From: Streptomyces finlayi
Lineage (GTDB): Bacteria; Actinomycetota; Actinomycetes; Streptomycetales; Streptomycetaceae
DNA length: 64,000 nt
Direction of reading: 5' to 3'
Assembly: GCF_014216315.1 (NCBI RefSeq)
Contig: NZ_CP045702.1
Span: 3,782,001 to 3,846,000 of the forward strand
Shown here: in pieces, positions 8,959 to 17,339 of the stretch
How the letters are laid out: the number at the start of each line of letters is the position of its first letter
Position numbering within the stretch: position 1 is the first letter of the stretch
Notes under the pieces: generated by a model
The model's input: only the letters and a program-made list of their open reading frames with translations
What the model was told of the DNA's origin: nothing
Databases searched by the model: none
Position numbers and translations under genes: made by a program

Positions 8959-9058
8959 CGTTCAACCCCGCAGTAGATGAAACTGGCCAGGAATGATCCC
9001 CGTGGCCCTATTGACGCCATCGTGGTGCACGAGATAGCAGATCACAAGGAGTGATTTT

Positions 9059-9829
9059 TCAGATACTGATAGAGAGCACGAGTGAACGCAAGAGATCGGT
9101 GACCTCGGCGCGTAGTTGCTCGACTGCGGGGAGCAACCGATCCTGCTGGTCAAAGGGCAGCGAAATGGCCATCGTCGCCACGGTGGTACCCACCGTGATC
9201 GGGATGGCCGCGCAGATCGTTCCCAAGGCGTACTCCTGTCGCTCGATGACAGGTTCCATGCGTTCCGTCGATCGCAATCGCTCAAGTAGCGACTCTCGAT
9301 CTCGCACAGAGTGACGAGTCAAGGGCTCCACGGGATGTCGGTCGAGATGATCCTGGCGTGCCGTCTCGTCGAGCTGTCTCAAAAGGCACTGGCCGATCGC
9401 GTGCGCGTGACCGGTCTCGCGGAACGCGGCCCATTCGTCGACGGCCGGACTGGCCGGGGTGTCCGCGACCGCGATGAGTTCGATCTCGCCCTCGCGGTAG
9501 ATGGCGCAGTACACCGGCACACCGATGACGTCGCGCCAGCGCGCGAGCGACTCGGTCATGGCGCTGCGACGACTCTGCACGGCACCACCGTCGATCAACC
9601 GCTCGGCGGCCTCACCGAAGAGGAAGACGCCGTTCTCCCGGCGCAGATATCCCTCATGGGTCAGCGTGCGCAGCAGATGGTAGGCGGTGGGAAGCGGAAG
9701 CCCTGCTTCCCGTGCGAGTTGCTTCGCGGGCGCCCCGTCGCGATGGGTGCCCACAGCCTCCAGCAGCCTCAATGCCCGCTGCACCGAACCGATCAATGTC
9801 GGTACCGCGGTATTCGTCGCTGTGGTCAC
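9059..9829 (-). CDS. ssgR: IclR family regulator SsgR, activator of ssgA
   Basis: A 256-residue protein starting at GTG 9827-9829 behind GGGGGTGA. The N-terminal winged helix (about residues 12-75, with GSVQRALRLLEAV and the recognition segment LPLPTAYHLLRTL) precedes an IclR effector domain to residue 250. IclR-type proteins bind DNA as dimers or tetramers and are switched by a ligand in the C-terminal domain; no ligand is known for SsgR. Its position directly upstream of ssgA on the same strand identifies it. Confidence 0.93.
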   Translation of the reverse strand: MTTATNTAVPTLIGSVQRALRLLEAVGTHRDGAPAKQLAREAGLPLPTAYHLLRTLTHEGYLRRENGVFLFGEAAERLIDGGAVQSRRSAMTESLARWRDVIGVPVYCAIYREGEIELIAVADTPASPAVDEWAAFRETGHAHAIGQCLLRQLDETARQDHLDRHPVEPLTRHSVRDRESLLERLRSTERMEPVIERQEYALGTICAAIPITVGTTVATMAISLPFDQQDRLLPAVEQLRAEVTDLLRSLVLSISI

Positions 9830-10069
9830 AGGTCACCCCCAGGCATGGTGACGGGCGGTCAGCCCTCCCGCAGGGGCCGCCCCCACGGACTGCCACAAAC
9901 CTGGGTCCGAAAACCGCACTGCCGTACAAACCAATGGTGAATTCGGTGACGGACAGTTTACTTCCCAGGCGGCGGCAGTGATACGCCACTGTATCGGCAC
10001 CGCACGCCCGAAACGCCTTTTCGTCCGGGACTTAGCTCAGCTGGGCTAATCGTCCCGCGGCGCTCGTCA
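9830..10069. promoter_or_regulatory. ssgR upstream region
   Basis: A 240-base gap with no supported gene. It should carry the ssgR promoter. Near its right end is the hairpin at 10026-10057, described separately. Confidence 0.4.
10026..10057 (-). terminator. Interrupted hairpin containing a tRNA D-arm-like sequence
   Basis: CGGGAC TTAGC pairs with GCTAA (TC) GTCCCG, an 11-bp stem with a 2-base bulge, 12 bases past the stop of the DUF5326 gene, so it probably terminates that transcript. The plus strand inside the hairpin reads TTAGCTCAGCTGGG, which copies the universal tRNA D-arm sequence, but no anticodon arm or T arm follows. Confidence 0.5.
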
Positions 10070-10288
10070 CTACCAGTCACGATCCGAGGAGGACGAGGAC
10101 ATGAACTTCCGTACGACGAAGACCAGACCACCGACCAGAACGGCGAAAACCAGCACCTTGAAGAGCAGACCGATGACGAAGCCCACCACGCTGGCGATCA
10201 GGCCGCCGAACACGACGATCGCGATGACCGGCACCGCGACCCACTTCACCCACCAGGGCATCCCCGCGAACATCTCCTGCACCGCCAT
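10070..10288 (-). CDS. DUF5326 family small membrane protein
   Basis: A 72-residue protein with two adjacent hydrophobic segments (about residues 15-38 and 40-60), the conserved N-terminal WWVKWVAVPVIAIVVFG, and a serine-rich tail ending SSSSSDRDW. It belongs to a small actinobacterial family of unknown function found mainly in streptomycetes. It is monocistronic, with a hairpin just downstream. Confidence 0.85.
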   Translation of the reverse strand: MAVQEMFAGMPWWVKWVAVPVIAIVVFGGLIASVVGFVIGLLFKVLVFAVLVGGLVFVVRKFMSSSSSDRDW

Positions 10289-10419
10289 CGTCCTTACCTC
10301 GTCTCTATGAGTTCCTGCCTCGATGCTAGAGGCGCGGGAGTGGCCGGCGGGGGCTCCGGATCCCTTGGACTCCCCTGAACAATCCCCTAGGGACTCGGGT
10401 GCGCGCGCCGGCCTGCGGC

Positions 10420-10540
10420 GGGGGTAAGCCCTCCGGAAGGGACCAGGAATCCGGCGGGGTCAGCCCTCCGGTGATCAGCCTGCGGAAGGGATCACCTGCG
10501 GAAGGCGATCGGCCCTCCGGCGGATCAGCCCTCCGGCGGG
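10420..10540. repeat. Degenerate repeats of the cupin gene's 3' end
   Basis: The element (T)CAGCCCTCCGG, which includes the complement of the cupin stop codon at 10525, recurs in degenerate form at about 10425, 10460 and 10508. A second element, CCTGCGGAAGG, occurs twice 16 bases apart (from 10479 and 10495). They look like slipped copies of a gene tail. Confidence 0.5.
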
Positions 10541-10842
10541 GAGAAGACCACCATCACCCGCAGGTCCTCGGTGATGTGGTGGAACTTGTGGGCCACTCCG
10601 GCCGGTACGTAGACGACGCTGCCCCTTCCCACCTGCGTCGTCTCCATGCCGACCGTGATCGCCGCACGGCCGCTCACGACGAAGTAGACCTCGTCCTGGT
10701 TGTGGGGCTGCTGCGGATCGAGCTGGCCCGCGTCCAGCGCGTAGAGACCGACGGACATATTGCGTTCCCGTACGAACTGGAGATAGGCGCCGTCGTTGGC
10801 GGCCCGCTCCGCCTCCAGTTCATCCAGCCTGAATGCCTTCAT
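10525..10842 (-). CDS. Small cupin-domain protein
   Basis: A 105-residue single-domain cupin beginning MKAFRLDELEAERAAND. Cupin motif 1 is around HNQDEVYFVVSGRAAITVG (residues 47-65) and motif 2 around YVPAGVAHKFHHI (79-91). His and Glu ligands for a metal are present, so it may bind a divalent metal, but the reaction is unknown. An in-frame start 14 codons upstream (10884) is possible. It diverges from the holin-like gene with only 68 bases between the chosen starts. Confidence 0.85.
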   Translation of the reverse strand: MKAFRLDELEAERAANDGAYLQFVRERNMSVGLYALDAGQLDPQQPHNQDEVYFVVSGRAAITVGMETTQVGRGSVVYVPAGVAHKFHHITEDLRVMVVFSPPEG

Positions 10843-10910
10843 CGCCCGTCCGCCCCTTGTATCCGTGCTGCCGCTGTCGGCCACCGATCATGTCTGCCAC
10901 GATCAGACAC

Positions 10911-11288
10911 ATGAAGGATTTCGTAGTCAAGACGATCGCCAACGCGGGTGCGCTGGCCGTGGCCATCTGGCTGCTCAGCGACATCACACTCACCGGCGAC
11001 GACACCTGGAACAAGGTGCTGACGCTGGTCCTCGTCGCTCTCCTCTTCGGCGTGGTGAACTTCATCGTCAAGCCGGCAGTGCAGCTCCTGACGCTCCCGC
11101 TGTTCATCCTGACGCTGGGGCTGATCACTCTGGTGGTCAACGCCCTGATGCTGATGCTGACCTCGTGGCTGGCCGAACAGTTCGATCTCAGCTTCCACGT
11201 CGAGGGCTTCTGGACCGCCGTCCTCGGTGGTCTGATCATCTCCGTCGTCTCCTGGGCGCTGAACGTCGTACTCCCCGACGAGGACTGA
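10911..11288 (+). CDS. Phage-holin-4-superfamily membrane protein
   Basis: A 125-residue integral membrane protein from ATG 10911, with four hydrophobic segments (about 6-25, 32-52, 57-82 and 95-118) and the family's conserved NFIVKPAVQLLTLPLFILTLG region. Despite the family name it is chromosomal and widespread in actinobacteria, with no lysis function shown. It sits 66 bases upstream of the cystathionine gamma-lyase gene and may be co-transcribed with it. Confidence 0.87.
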   Translation: MKDFVVKTIANAGALAVAIWLLSDITLTGDDTWNKVLTLVLVALLFGVVNFIVKPAVQLLTLPLFILTLGLITLVVNALMLMLTSWLAEQFDLSFHVEGFWTAVLGGLIISVVSWALNVVLPDED

Positions 11289-11354
11289 TCCAGTCCGTCT
11301 GAAACAGTGCAGGCCGGACCGGTGTCGGACCGGAGAGAGAAGTGAGGACGCGGC

Positions 11355-12482
11355 ATGAGCACCACCATGGGCGACGGGACACGGGCGGTACGAGCCGGGC
11401 TTCCCGAACCGGAACAGTACGAACCCACCCTTCCGGGCCCGGTCTTCGCCGCACACTTCCATCTGTCCGGGGAGCCGGTCGGCCCGTACACCTACGGCCG
11501 CGACACCAACCCGACCTGGACCCGTCTGGAACGTGCCATCAGCGAGCTGGAGGCACCCGGAGAGACGGCCGAGACCACGGTGTTCGCCTCCGGGATGGCG
11601 GCGATCACTGCCGTCCTGCTGTCTCAGACGCGCACGGGCGACGCGGTGGTGCTGCCTGACGACGGCTATCAGGCGCTGCCGCTGGTCCGGGAGCAGCTGG
11701 AGGCGTACGGGGTCGAGGTGCGGACCGCACCGACGGCCGGCGACGCCCAGCTCGCGCTCCTGGAAGGAGCGAAGCTGCTGTGGATCGAGACCCCGTCCAA
11801 CCCGGGGCTCGATGTCTGTGACGTACGACGGCTCGTGGAGGCCGCGCACGGGGCGGGCGCCCTGGTCGCCGTCGACAACACGCTGGCCACCCCGATCGGT
11901 CAGCGTCCGCTGGAGCTGGGGGCCGACTTCTCGGTCGCCAGCGACACCAAGGGCATGACGGGGCACGGCGACATCCTGCTCGGCCATGTGACCTGCCGCG
12001 ACCCCGGGCTGACGGCGGCCGTGCGGCGCTGGCGCAAGGTGGTCGGGGCGATTCCGGGGCCGATGGAGGCATGGCTCGCCCACCGTTCCCTGTCCACGCT
12101 CCAGCTGCGGATCGACCGGCAGTGCACGACCGCCCTCACACTCGCCGAGGCACTGGGCAAGCGCGCAGAGGTGAGCGGACTGCGGTACCCCGGGCTGCCG
12201 GACGATCCCTCGTACCCGAAGGCCGTGCGGCAGATGCGGCGCTTCGGTTCGGTGGTGTCGTTCGTGCTGGCCGACCGGGAGACGGCCGAGCGCTTCCTTG
12301 CCGGACTGCGGCTGGTCGACGACGCCACGAGTTTCGGCGGCGTTCGGTCCACCGCGGAGCGCCGGGCGCGCTGGGGCGGGGACGCCGTACCCGAAGGCTT
12401 CATCCGTTTCTCGGTCGGCGCCGAGGACCCGGAGGACCTGCTCGCCGACGTGGAGCGCGCGCTCGACGAGGCATCCCGGTAG
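11355..12482 (+). CDS. Cystathionine gamma-lyase
   Basis: A 375-residue PLP enzyme of the Cys/Met metabolism family. Landmarks are YGRDTNPT (residues 47-54), FASGMAAI (77-84), the cofactor-binding aspartate in AVDNTLATP (172-180), and the Schiff-base lysine K199 in SDTKGMTGHGD. The family cleaves cystathionine to cysteine, 2-oxobutyrate and ammonia in reverse transsulfuration; related members make or break methionine precursors, so the exact substrate is inferred. It has no obvious partner gene here. The downstream LysR gene is on the same strand but 205 bases away and broken. Confidence 0.9.
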   Translation: MSTTMGDGTRAVRAGLPEPEQYEPTLPGPVFAAHFHLSGEPVGPYTYGRDTNPTWTRLERAISELEAPGETAETTVFASGMAAITAVLLSQTRTGDAVVLPDDGYQALPLVREQLEAYGVEVRTAPTAGDAQLALLEGAKLLWIETPSNPGLDVCDVRRLVEAAHGAGALVAVDNTLATPIGQRPLELGADFSVASDTKGMTGHGDILLGHVTCRDPGLTAAVRRWRKVVGAIPGPMEAWLAHRSLSTLQLRIDRQCTTALTLAEALGKRAEVSGLRYPGLPDDPSYPKAVRQMRRFGSVVSFVLADRETAERFLAGLRLVDDATSFGGVRSTAERRARWGGDAVPEGFIRFSVGAEDPEDLLADVERALDEASR

Positions 12483-12687
12483 ACCGCATCGCACCGGTCG
12501 ACCTGTCGGCAGACGGCCCGAGCCTCCCCCCTCGTGGCTCGGACCGCCCCGGTTCCGCGCGCGAAGAACCGCTCATCCAAGGCTAGTTGACTCAGCGTCA
12601 GTGTCCAATCACAGTAGCGACAGCGACCTATCGACATGTTTTGGTTGTCCGGGTCCGAAGCGTCGTGAGCGCGGGAGGAGGCCGGTC

Positions 12688-13585
12688 GTGGACCTGGCTC
12701 TGCTGCGCACCTTCGTCACCGTGCACCGTGCGGGGTCGTTCACCCGGGCCGCCGCCCTGCTCGGGCTGTCGCAGCCCGCCGTCACCTCGCAGATTCGGAC
12801 ACTGGAGCGCCAGCTCGGCCGCCCCCTGTTCCTGCGCCGAGCCCGTGGTGTCACCCCGACCAGCATCGGCGACGAGCTGGCACACCGTGCGGCCCCCCAC
12901 CTGGACGCACTGGTGGAGATCGCCGAGGCCGGGCTCGACGAGGAGGCGGGGGTCCGCACGCTTCATCTGGCCGGGCCCCCGGAGTTCACCTCCGTACGCG
13001 CCCTGCCCGCACTCACCCCGCTGCTCTCCCAGGGACTCGCGCTGCGCAGTTCGTTTCAGCGCGAACGCCGGGGAGACGATGGAAGGTCTGGCCGCCGGCC
13101 ACCACGACCTGGCCATCACCACGGCGCGTCCGCGCGGCGGGCTGCTCACCTCGACGCCGCTCTGCGACGAGGAGCACGTCCTGGTGGCGGCACCGCGCTG
13201 GGCCGGACAGCTGGGGCCAGGGGCTCTCCGGCACAAGGGGCCGGTGGTGCTGGAACAGTTTCCTGTGGTCGAGGTGCACGAGAGCCTGCCCTTCGTCTCG
13301 CGCTACTGGGCCGCCGTGTTCGACAGCGGGCCGACGACCTCCGCGACCGTGATCACTCCGGATCTGCGGGCGGTTCTGGAGTGCGTGTCGTCGGGCGCCG
13401 GGCTGGCCGTACTGCCGCGGTATCTGTGCGGGCCGGCGCTGGAGCGGGGCGAGGTCGTGGCACTGCTTGACCCTCCCGTTCCGCCGCTGCGCACGTATTT
13501 CCTGGCCGCGCGCACCGGCACTCTGACGATGCCGCGCATCGCGCGGGCGCACGAGTGGCTGGTGCGCGCTGCCGTCGACTGGTGA
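12688..13585 (+). pseudogene. LysR family regulator, frameshifted near the middle
   Basis: The gene starts at GTG 12688 behind GGGAGGAGG. The first frame encodes the LysR winged helix (DLALLRTFVTVHRAGSFTRA, then LGLSQPAVTSQI) and runs to about 13047. The effector domain then continues in the next frame from about 13050 (FSANAGETMEGLAAGHHDLA) to the stop at 13585. Removing one base near the A at 13048 restores an unbroken protein of about 298 residues. Both halves keep normal codon use, so the change is recent or an assembly error. If real, the product is a DNA-binding domain without its sensor. Confidence 0.85.
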
Positions 13586-13637
13586 CCTGTGGGCCGGGGA
13601 GCGTTTCAGATCGCGTTCCACGGGCCACTCTCTTGCC

Positions 13638-14117
13638 ATGACCGAACGTCCTGTGGTCAAGCGCACCGCACGTGCCATCCTGCTCGACGGCGACGACCTC
13701 ATCCTCATCAAGCGGACCAAACCAGGGGTCGATCCGTACTGGCTCACGCCGGGCGGCGGGGTCGAGCCGGAGGACCGCACCGTCGTCGACGCCCTGCACC
13801 GCGAGGTCGACGAAGAGCTCGGCGCCAAGATCTCGGACGTCGTGCCCTGTTTCGTGGACACGGTGGAACACATCGCGGGCGGCGGGGTGAAGGGCGTCAA
13901 GGTGCAGCACTTCTTCGTCTGCCGACTGGAGTCGATGGACCCCTCCCGGCGGCACGGACCGGAGATCGACGACCCTTGCGGGGAGTACGAGATCGTACGG
14001 GTGCCCTTCAGCCGGATCGGAATCGCCGCGGTCCATCTCGTACCGCTGTCACTGCGGCACTACCTCGACGGCAATATCGAAGGGGTCCGGGCCATGCACG
14101 CGCCCGACCTGGCCTGA
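13638..14117 (+). CDS. Nudix hydrolase
   Basis: A 159-residue protein with a Nudix box at about residues 40-62: GGGVEPED, then REVDEELG. The spacing between the first conserved Glu and REV is two residues longer than in the classic Gx5Ex7REUxEExGU pattern, but the metal-binding REVDEE core is intact. Nudix enzymes hydrolyse nucleoside diphosphates linked to other groups; the substrate is not predictable. It stands just after the broken LysR gene. Confidence 0.86.
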   Translation: MTERPVVKRTARAILLDGDDLILIKRTKPGVDPYWLTPGGGVEPEDRTVVDALHREVDEELGAKISDVVPCFVDTVEHIAGGGVKGVKVQHFFVCRLESMDPSRRHGPEIDDPCGEYEIVRVPFSRIGIAAVHLVPLSLRHYLDGNIEGVRAMHAPDLA

Positions 14118-14184
14118 GACGGCGCGTTCATCCGGGTGCCGGGCTGGTGCCGGACTGGCGCCCGGCAGGTGCCGGGGTGCGTTC

Positions 14185-14580
14185 TCATCCGGCTGCCGGA
14201 GCCGGCAGTTCCTCCAGTGCGTCGTGCCGTATCCGCTCGGCCGGCATACCGAGGCCTCGCAGCATCTCCGTCCCTGCGCGCTCCGTAGAACACCTCGCCG
14301 GGTCGCCGGTCACCGTGTTCGGCCATGTCTTCGACCAGCGCACTGAAGGGGCCGATGCCCGTGCCACCGCGCCGAGACTGAGCAGCCCCTTGCAAGTGGT
14401 GTGATCGACCGCCATCGAGCCCGCCGGTGGTCCCAGCCGCAGCATGTCGCCGGGGCGTGCGCGGTGTACCAAGGCGTTGGAGACCCAGCCTACGGGAGCG
14501 CTCCGCCCGGCCTCCGGCGCCGCGCCCTCGTACGCCGAGGCCAGTAACGTGCGGATACTCCCGCCGTCAGACGACTGATC
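14185..14580 (-). pseudogene. Decayed ferredoxin-reductase-type FAD/NAD domain
   Basis: Two minus-strand frames hold successive pieces of one family. One encodes GWVSNALVHRARPGDMLRLG and then GPPAGSMAVD, the FAD-binding part. A second frame continues with GTGIGPFSALVEDMAEHG and EVFYGARRD, the NAD-binding part. The first frame resumes with MLRGLGMPAERIRHDALEEL at the end. An internal stretch of some 40 residues and the N-terminal half, in which relatives carry a globin domain, are missing. The parent was probably a globin-reductase or flavohemoprotein-like nitric oxide dioxygenase. Confidence 0.7.
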
Positions 14581-14598
14581 GCTGCGCGCTTGACAGCG

Positions 14599-14614
14599 TG
14601 TTTCACGTGAAACC
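14599..14614. promoter_or_regulatory. parS site a
   Basis: TGTTTCACGTGAAACC matches the Streptomyces ParB-binding palindrome TGTTTCACGTGAAACA at 15 of 16 positions. It lies just beyond the flavin-reductase remnant, with a TTGACA hexamer at 14590-14595 immediately before it. Confidence 0.92.
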
Positions 14615-14882
14615 ACTCAACCGACGCACCCGCAGAAGTGTCCTCGTCATCCATGTCGCGGTTTCCGTGAGCTCGCCGCGCCTCACCGTCGCCCTGCTGC
14701 CGCTCGTCAGCGTTCTGCTGCCGGCACTCGGCACGCCGTGGGAGCTGGCCAGGCATCGGTGGGGCTGGGCCACGATCTGGATCGCCCTGCGGACTGACCC
14801 GACGGGGCCGGCGCCTGCGCGTCTCGGCCAGATCCGCGAAAGCGCTGGACGAACGATCATCGCATCAGACAGCCTGACTCCT

Positions 14883-15770
14883 ATGCACAACGCACTGCCT
14901 CGCCCGCTCGCCGGACTACCCATCCGGCGCCTCACCCGGGGAGACCTCGTCTCCTGCGCCGATCTCTGCGAGGACCGCGGGTGGTCGCGCGACGAGCACC
15001 GATGGGGACTGCTCCTTTCCGCCGGGACGGGCTACGGCATCGACGACCCCGAGGGCAGGGGCCTGGCCGCCGCCTGTGTGGTGACCCCGAACGGGACGGA
15101 CCTCGCCGCCATCGGCATGCTGCTCGTCGCCGGGCGGCACGCCGGACAGGGACTCGGCCGACGGCTGATGCAGTACGTGATCGAGTCGTCGGGGGAGACT
15201 CCGCTGGCCTTGTACGCGACCACCGAGGGGCAGCCCCTCTACGAGCAGCTCGGCTTCACCGTAGTGGGCCGGGCCGACCGCGTCGCCGGGCATTTCCGGC
15301 CGATGGACGGCGAGCGCGACAGGAACCCCGGCGCTACCACGGTCACCACGCGCCCAGCCGCGGCAGATGATCTCCAGCGCATCCTCCGGCTGGACGCCGA
15401 TACGTTCGGCGCCGACCGGACCCACATCATCACGCGGCTCCCTGCCTTCTCCGACCGGTTCCTCGTCGCGGAGGACGCCGGCGCACTCATCGGTTACGCG
15501 GCGCTCTGGCCGAGTGGGGACGTCCATTCCATCGGGCCTCTCACCGCTCGCGACATCGGCACGGCGAAAGCCCTCGTCACGGCGCTCGCCGCGACGACGG
15601 ACCGCCTCCTGCGCACCGATATCGACGCACGCCACAAGGAACTGCTCGACTGGCTCGGCGATCACGGTATGGAGAGGGGCTCCAGTACGGCCGTCATGGT
15701 CTATCGGGGCTCCGAACTGCCGGGTGACTGGACGCGGCGGTTCGCTCCGCTGACGGTCGCGACCGGCTGA
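14883..15770 (+). CDS. Two-domain GNAT N-acetyltransferase
   Basis: A 295-residue protein from ATG 14883. The first GNAT domain (about residues 10-140) has the acetyl-CoA motif GRHAGQGLGRRLM near residue 85 and YEQLGFTVVGR near residue 120. A second, weaker GNAT-like half follows from about residue 155. The acceptor is unknown. The preceding 268 bases back to the parS site hold no supported gene. It is transcribed away from the pseudogene. Confidence 0.85.
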   Translation: MHNALPRPLAGLPIRRLTRGDLVSCADLCEDRGWSRDEHRWGLLLSAGTGYGIDDPEGRGLAAACVVTPNGTDLAAIGMLLVAGRHAGQGLGRRLMQYVIESSGETPLALYATTEGQPLYEQLGFTVVGRADRVAGHFRPMDGERDRNPGATTVTTRPAAADDLQRILRLDADTFGADRTHIITRLPAFSDRFLVAEDAGALIGYAALWPSGDVHSIGPLTARDIGTAKALVTALAATTDRLLRTDIDARHKELLDWLGDHGMERGSSTAVMVYRGSELPGDWTRRFAPLTVATG

Positions 15771-15861
15771 GGCGGCCTGGTTCCCTCTCTCTGTGATTGC
15801 AGGCGCGGGCTATTGCAGGCGTCCCCTATCCTGGAGGCACGGCTCCACACGGAGGAGAGAC

Positions 15862-16320
15862 ATGACAGCGACCGACCCCGCCCTGACCGCCCTCTCCCAG
15901 GGCTGGTGCGCGCTCTCCCTGCTCCACGGGAAGATCGAGGCCCGCATCGAGCGTGCCCTGCAGACAGGCCACGGCCTCAGCGTGCGGGAGTACTCACTGC
16001 TCGACGTCCTGAGCCGGCAGCACAACGGCACCGGCGGGCATCTCCAGATGAAGCAGGTCGCCGACGCGGTCGTGCTGAGCCAGAGCGCCACCACCCGCCT
16101 GGTCACCAGGCTCGAGGACCGCGGCCTGCTGACCCGGTACCTCTGTGACACGGACCGCCGCGGCATCTACACCGACGTCACCGACGCGGGCCTTGCCCTG
16201 CTCGCCGAGGCCCGGCCGACCAACGACACCGCGCTGCGCGCCGCACTCGACGAAGCCGCGCTGGATCCCGAGCTGGCCCCGCTCGTCACCGCTGTGGAAC
16301 GGCTGAAGGTCTCCGCATGA
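15862..16320 (+). CDS. MarR family transcriptional regulator
   Basis: A 152-residue protein behind the strong ribosome-binding site GGAGGAGAGA. The winged helix spans about residues 35-110, with the recognition region MKQVADAVVLSQSATTRLV and the wing DRGLLTRYLCDTDRRGIYTD. MarR proteins are dimeric repressors released by phenolic or oxidising ligands. It lies 28 bases before a GNAT gene on the same strand, which it may control. Confidence 0.92.
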   Translation: MTATDPALTALSQGWCALSLLHGKIEARIERALQTGHGLSVREYSLLDVLSRQHNGTGGHLQMKQVADAVVLSQSATTRLVTRLEDRGLLTRYLCDTDRRGIYTDVTDAGLALLAEARPTNDTALRAALDEAALDPELAPLVTAVERLKVSA

Positions 16321-16348
16321 CCCGTGTCGGCTGCGTATTCTGCGCCCT

Positions 16349-16801
16349 ATGAACGACCTTTCCATACGTCCTGTCGCGCTCTCCGATCTTCCTGCCGTCG
16401 TGGCCATGCTGGCCGACGACCCCCTCGGCGCACAGCGGGAGTCGCCGGACGACCTCACTCCGTACAACACCGCGCTCCAGCGGCTCGCCGATGACCCGAA
16501 CCAGCACGTCGTCGTCGCCGTGCGCGAGGAGCGGATCGTCGGAACCCTTCAGCTGACGATCATTCCCGGCCTGTCCCGGCGCGGCTCGACGCGCTCGATC
16601 ATCGAGGGCGTGCGCGTCCATGCCGACGAACGCGGCAGCGGTCTCGGAACCCAGATGATCCAGTGGGCGGTGGACGAATCCCGGCGCCAGGAGTGCCAGT
16701 TGGTCCAGCTGACGTCCGACGTCACCCGTACCGACGCGCGACGCTTCTACGAGCGCCTCGGTTTCACCGCCAGCCACGTCGGGTTCAAGCTCACGCTCTG
16801 A
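16349..16801 (+). CDS. GNAT family N-acetyltransferase
   Basis: A 150-residue single-domain GNAT protein. The acetyl-CoA loop is RGSGLGTQMIQWAV near residue 95, and the C-terminal signature is RRFYERLGFTASHVGFK. It probably forms an operon with the upstream MarR gene (28-base gap). The acetylated substrate is unknown. Confidence 0.9.
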   Translation: MNDLSIRPVALSDLPAVVAMLADDPLGAQRESPDDLTPYNTALQRLADDPNQHVVVAVREERIVGTLQLTIIPGLSRRGSTRSIIEGVRVHADERGSGLGTQMIQWAVDESRRQECQLVQLTSDVTRTDARRFYERLGFTASHVGFKLTL

Positions 16802-16830
16802 CTCCCGGCACGGAACCCCTGGGGGCCGCA

Positions 16831-17275
16831 GTGCAGCACATCACCGACGAACAGCGCCGCATCAGGCTCGGCCGACGCCATCGGCTCGCGCCGTCGGCTC
16901 GGACCGACTCCGTGGTGGCGGTGGCCGATGCCGTCGTAGCCCTGCATGCCACCGACTCCGCCACCGTTTTCCTCTCCACGTGCGCACGGCTCATACGCGC
17001 CGGCATCGAACCGATGGAACGGGCTCTGTACGAGGACGTGTCGCTGGTCCGGCTACTGTCCATGCGCAACACCCTCTTCACCGTCTCCAAGGACCTCGCT
17101 CCCTATGTGGACGCGTCCAACGCACGGGCCGTCGCCGCGAAGGAACGCCGCACACTTCTGAAGCACTTGGCGGAGGATGGCAACGGGCTGGACGAGGCCT
17201 GGCTCAGGGCGGCCGAGCGGGAGACCCTCGCCGTGCTGGACGCACGCGGCCGGGCCAGCGGCAGCGAAATCACGT
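16831..17275 (+). pseudogene. Truncated winged-helix DNA-binding protein (AlkZ-like family)
   Basis: From GTG 16831 the first 150 codons match the start of the winged-helix DNA-binding family that includes the DNA glycosylase AlkZ (ALHATDSATVFLSTCARL and LSMRNTLFTVSKDL). Full members are about 350-400 residues. Homology stops near 17275, immediately before the 40-bp palindrome with its parS site. The frame then runs on to 17496 through sequence that belongs antisense to the hydrolase gene. The product cannot be functional as a glycosylase. Confidence 0.75.
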
Positions 17276-17279
17276 GCGT

Positions 17280-17319
17280 GCTCTCCTGCCGTGTTTCACG
17301 TGAAACACGGCAGGAGAGC
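17280..17319. repeat. 40-bp perfect palindrome containing parS site b
   Basis: The arms 17280-17299 and 17300-17319 are exact complements with no loop. The centre is the full parS consensus TGTTTCACGTGAAACA (17292-17307), flanked on each side by a further 12 bp of perfect symmetry. It separates the truncated winged-helix gene from the convergent hydrolase gene, so it could serve both as a ParB site and as a transcription terminator. Confidence 0.9.
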
Positions 17320-17339
17320 TCATGGCGTGACTCAGTGGC

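Noticed and set aside
10021..10060. A tRNA gene
   Set aside because: Only a D-arm-like stretch is present. There is no anticodon arm, T arm or acceptor pairing of the right length; a hairpin explains it better.
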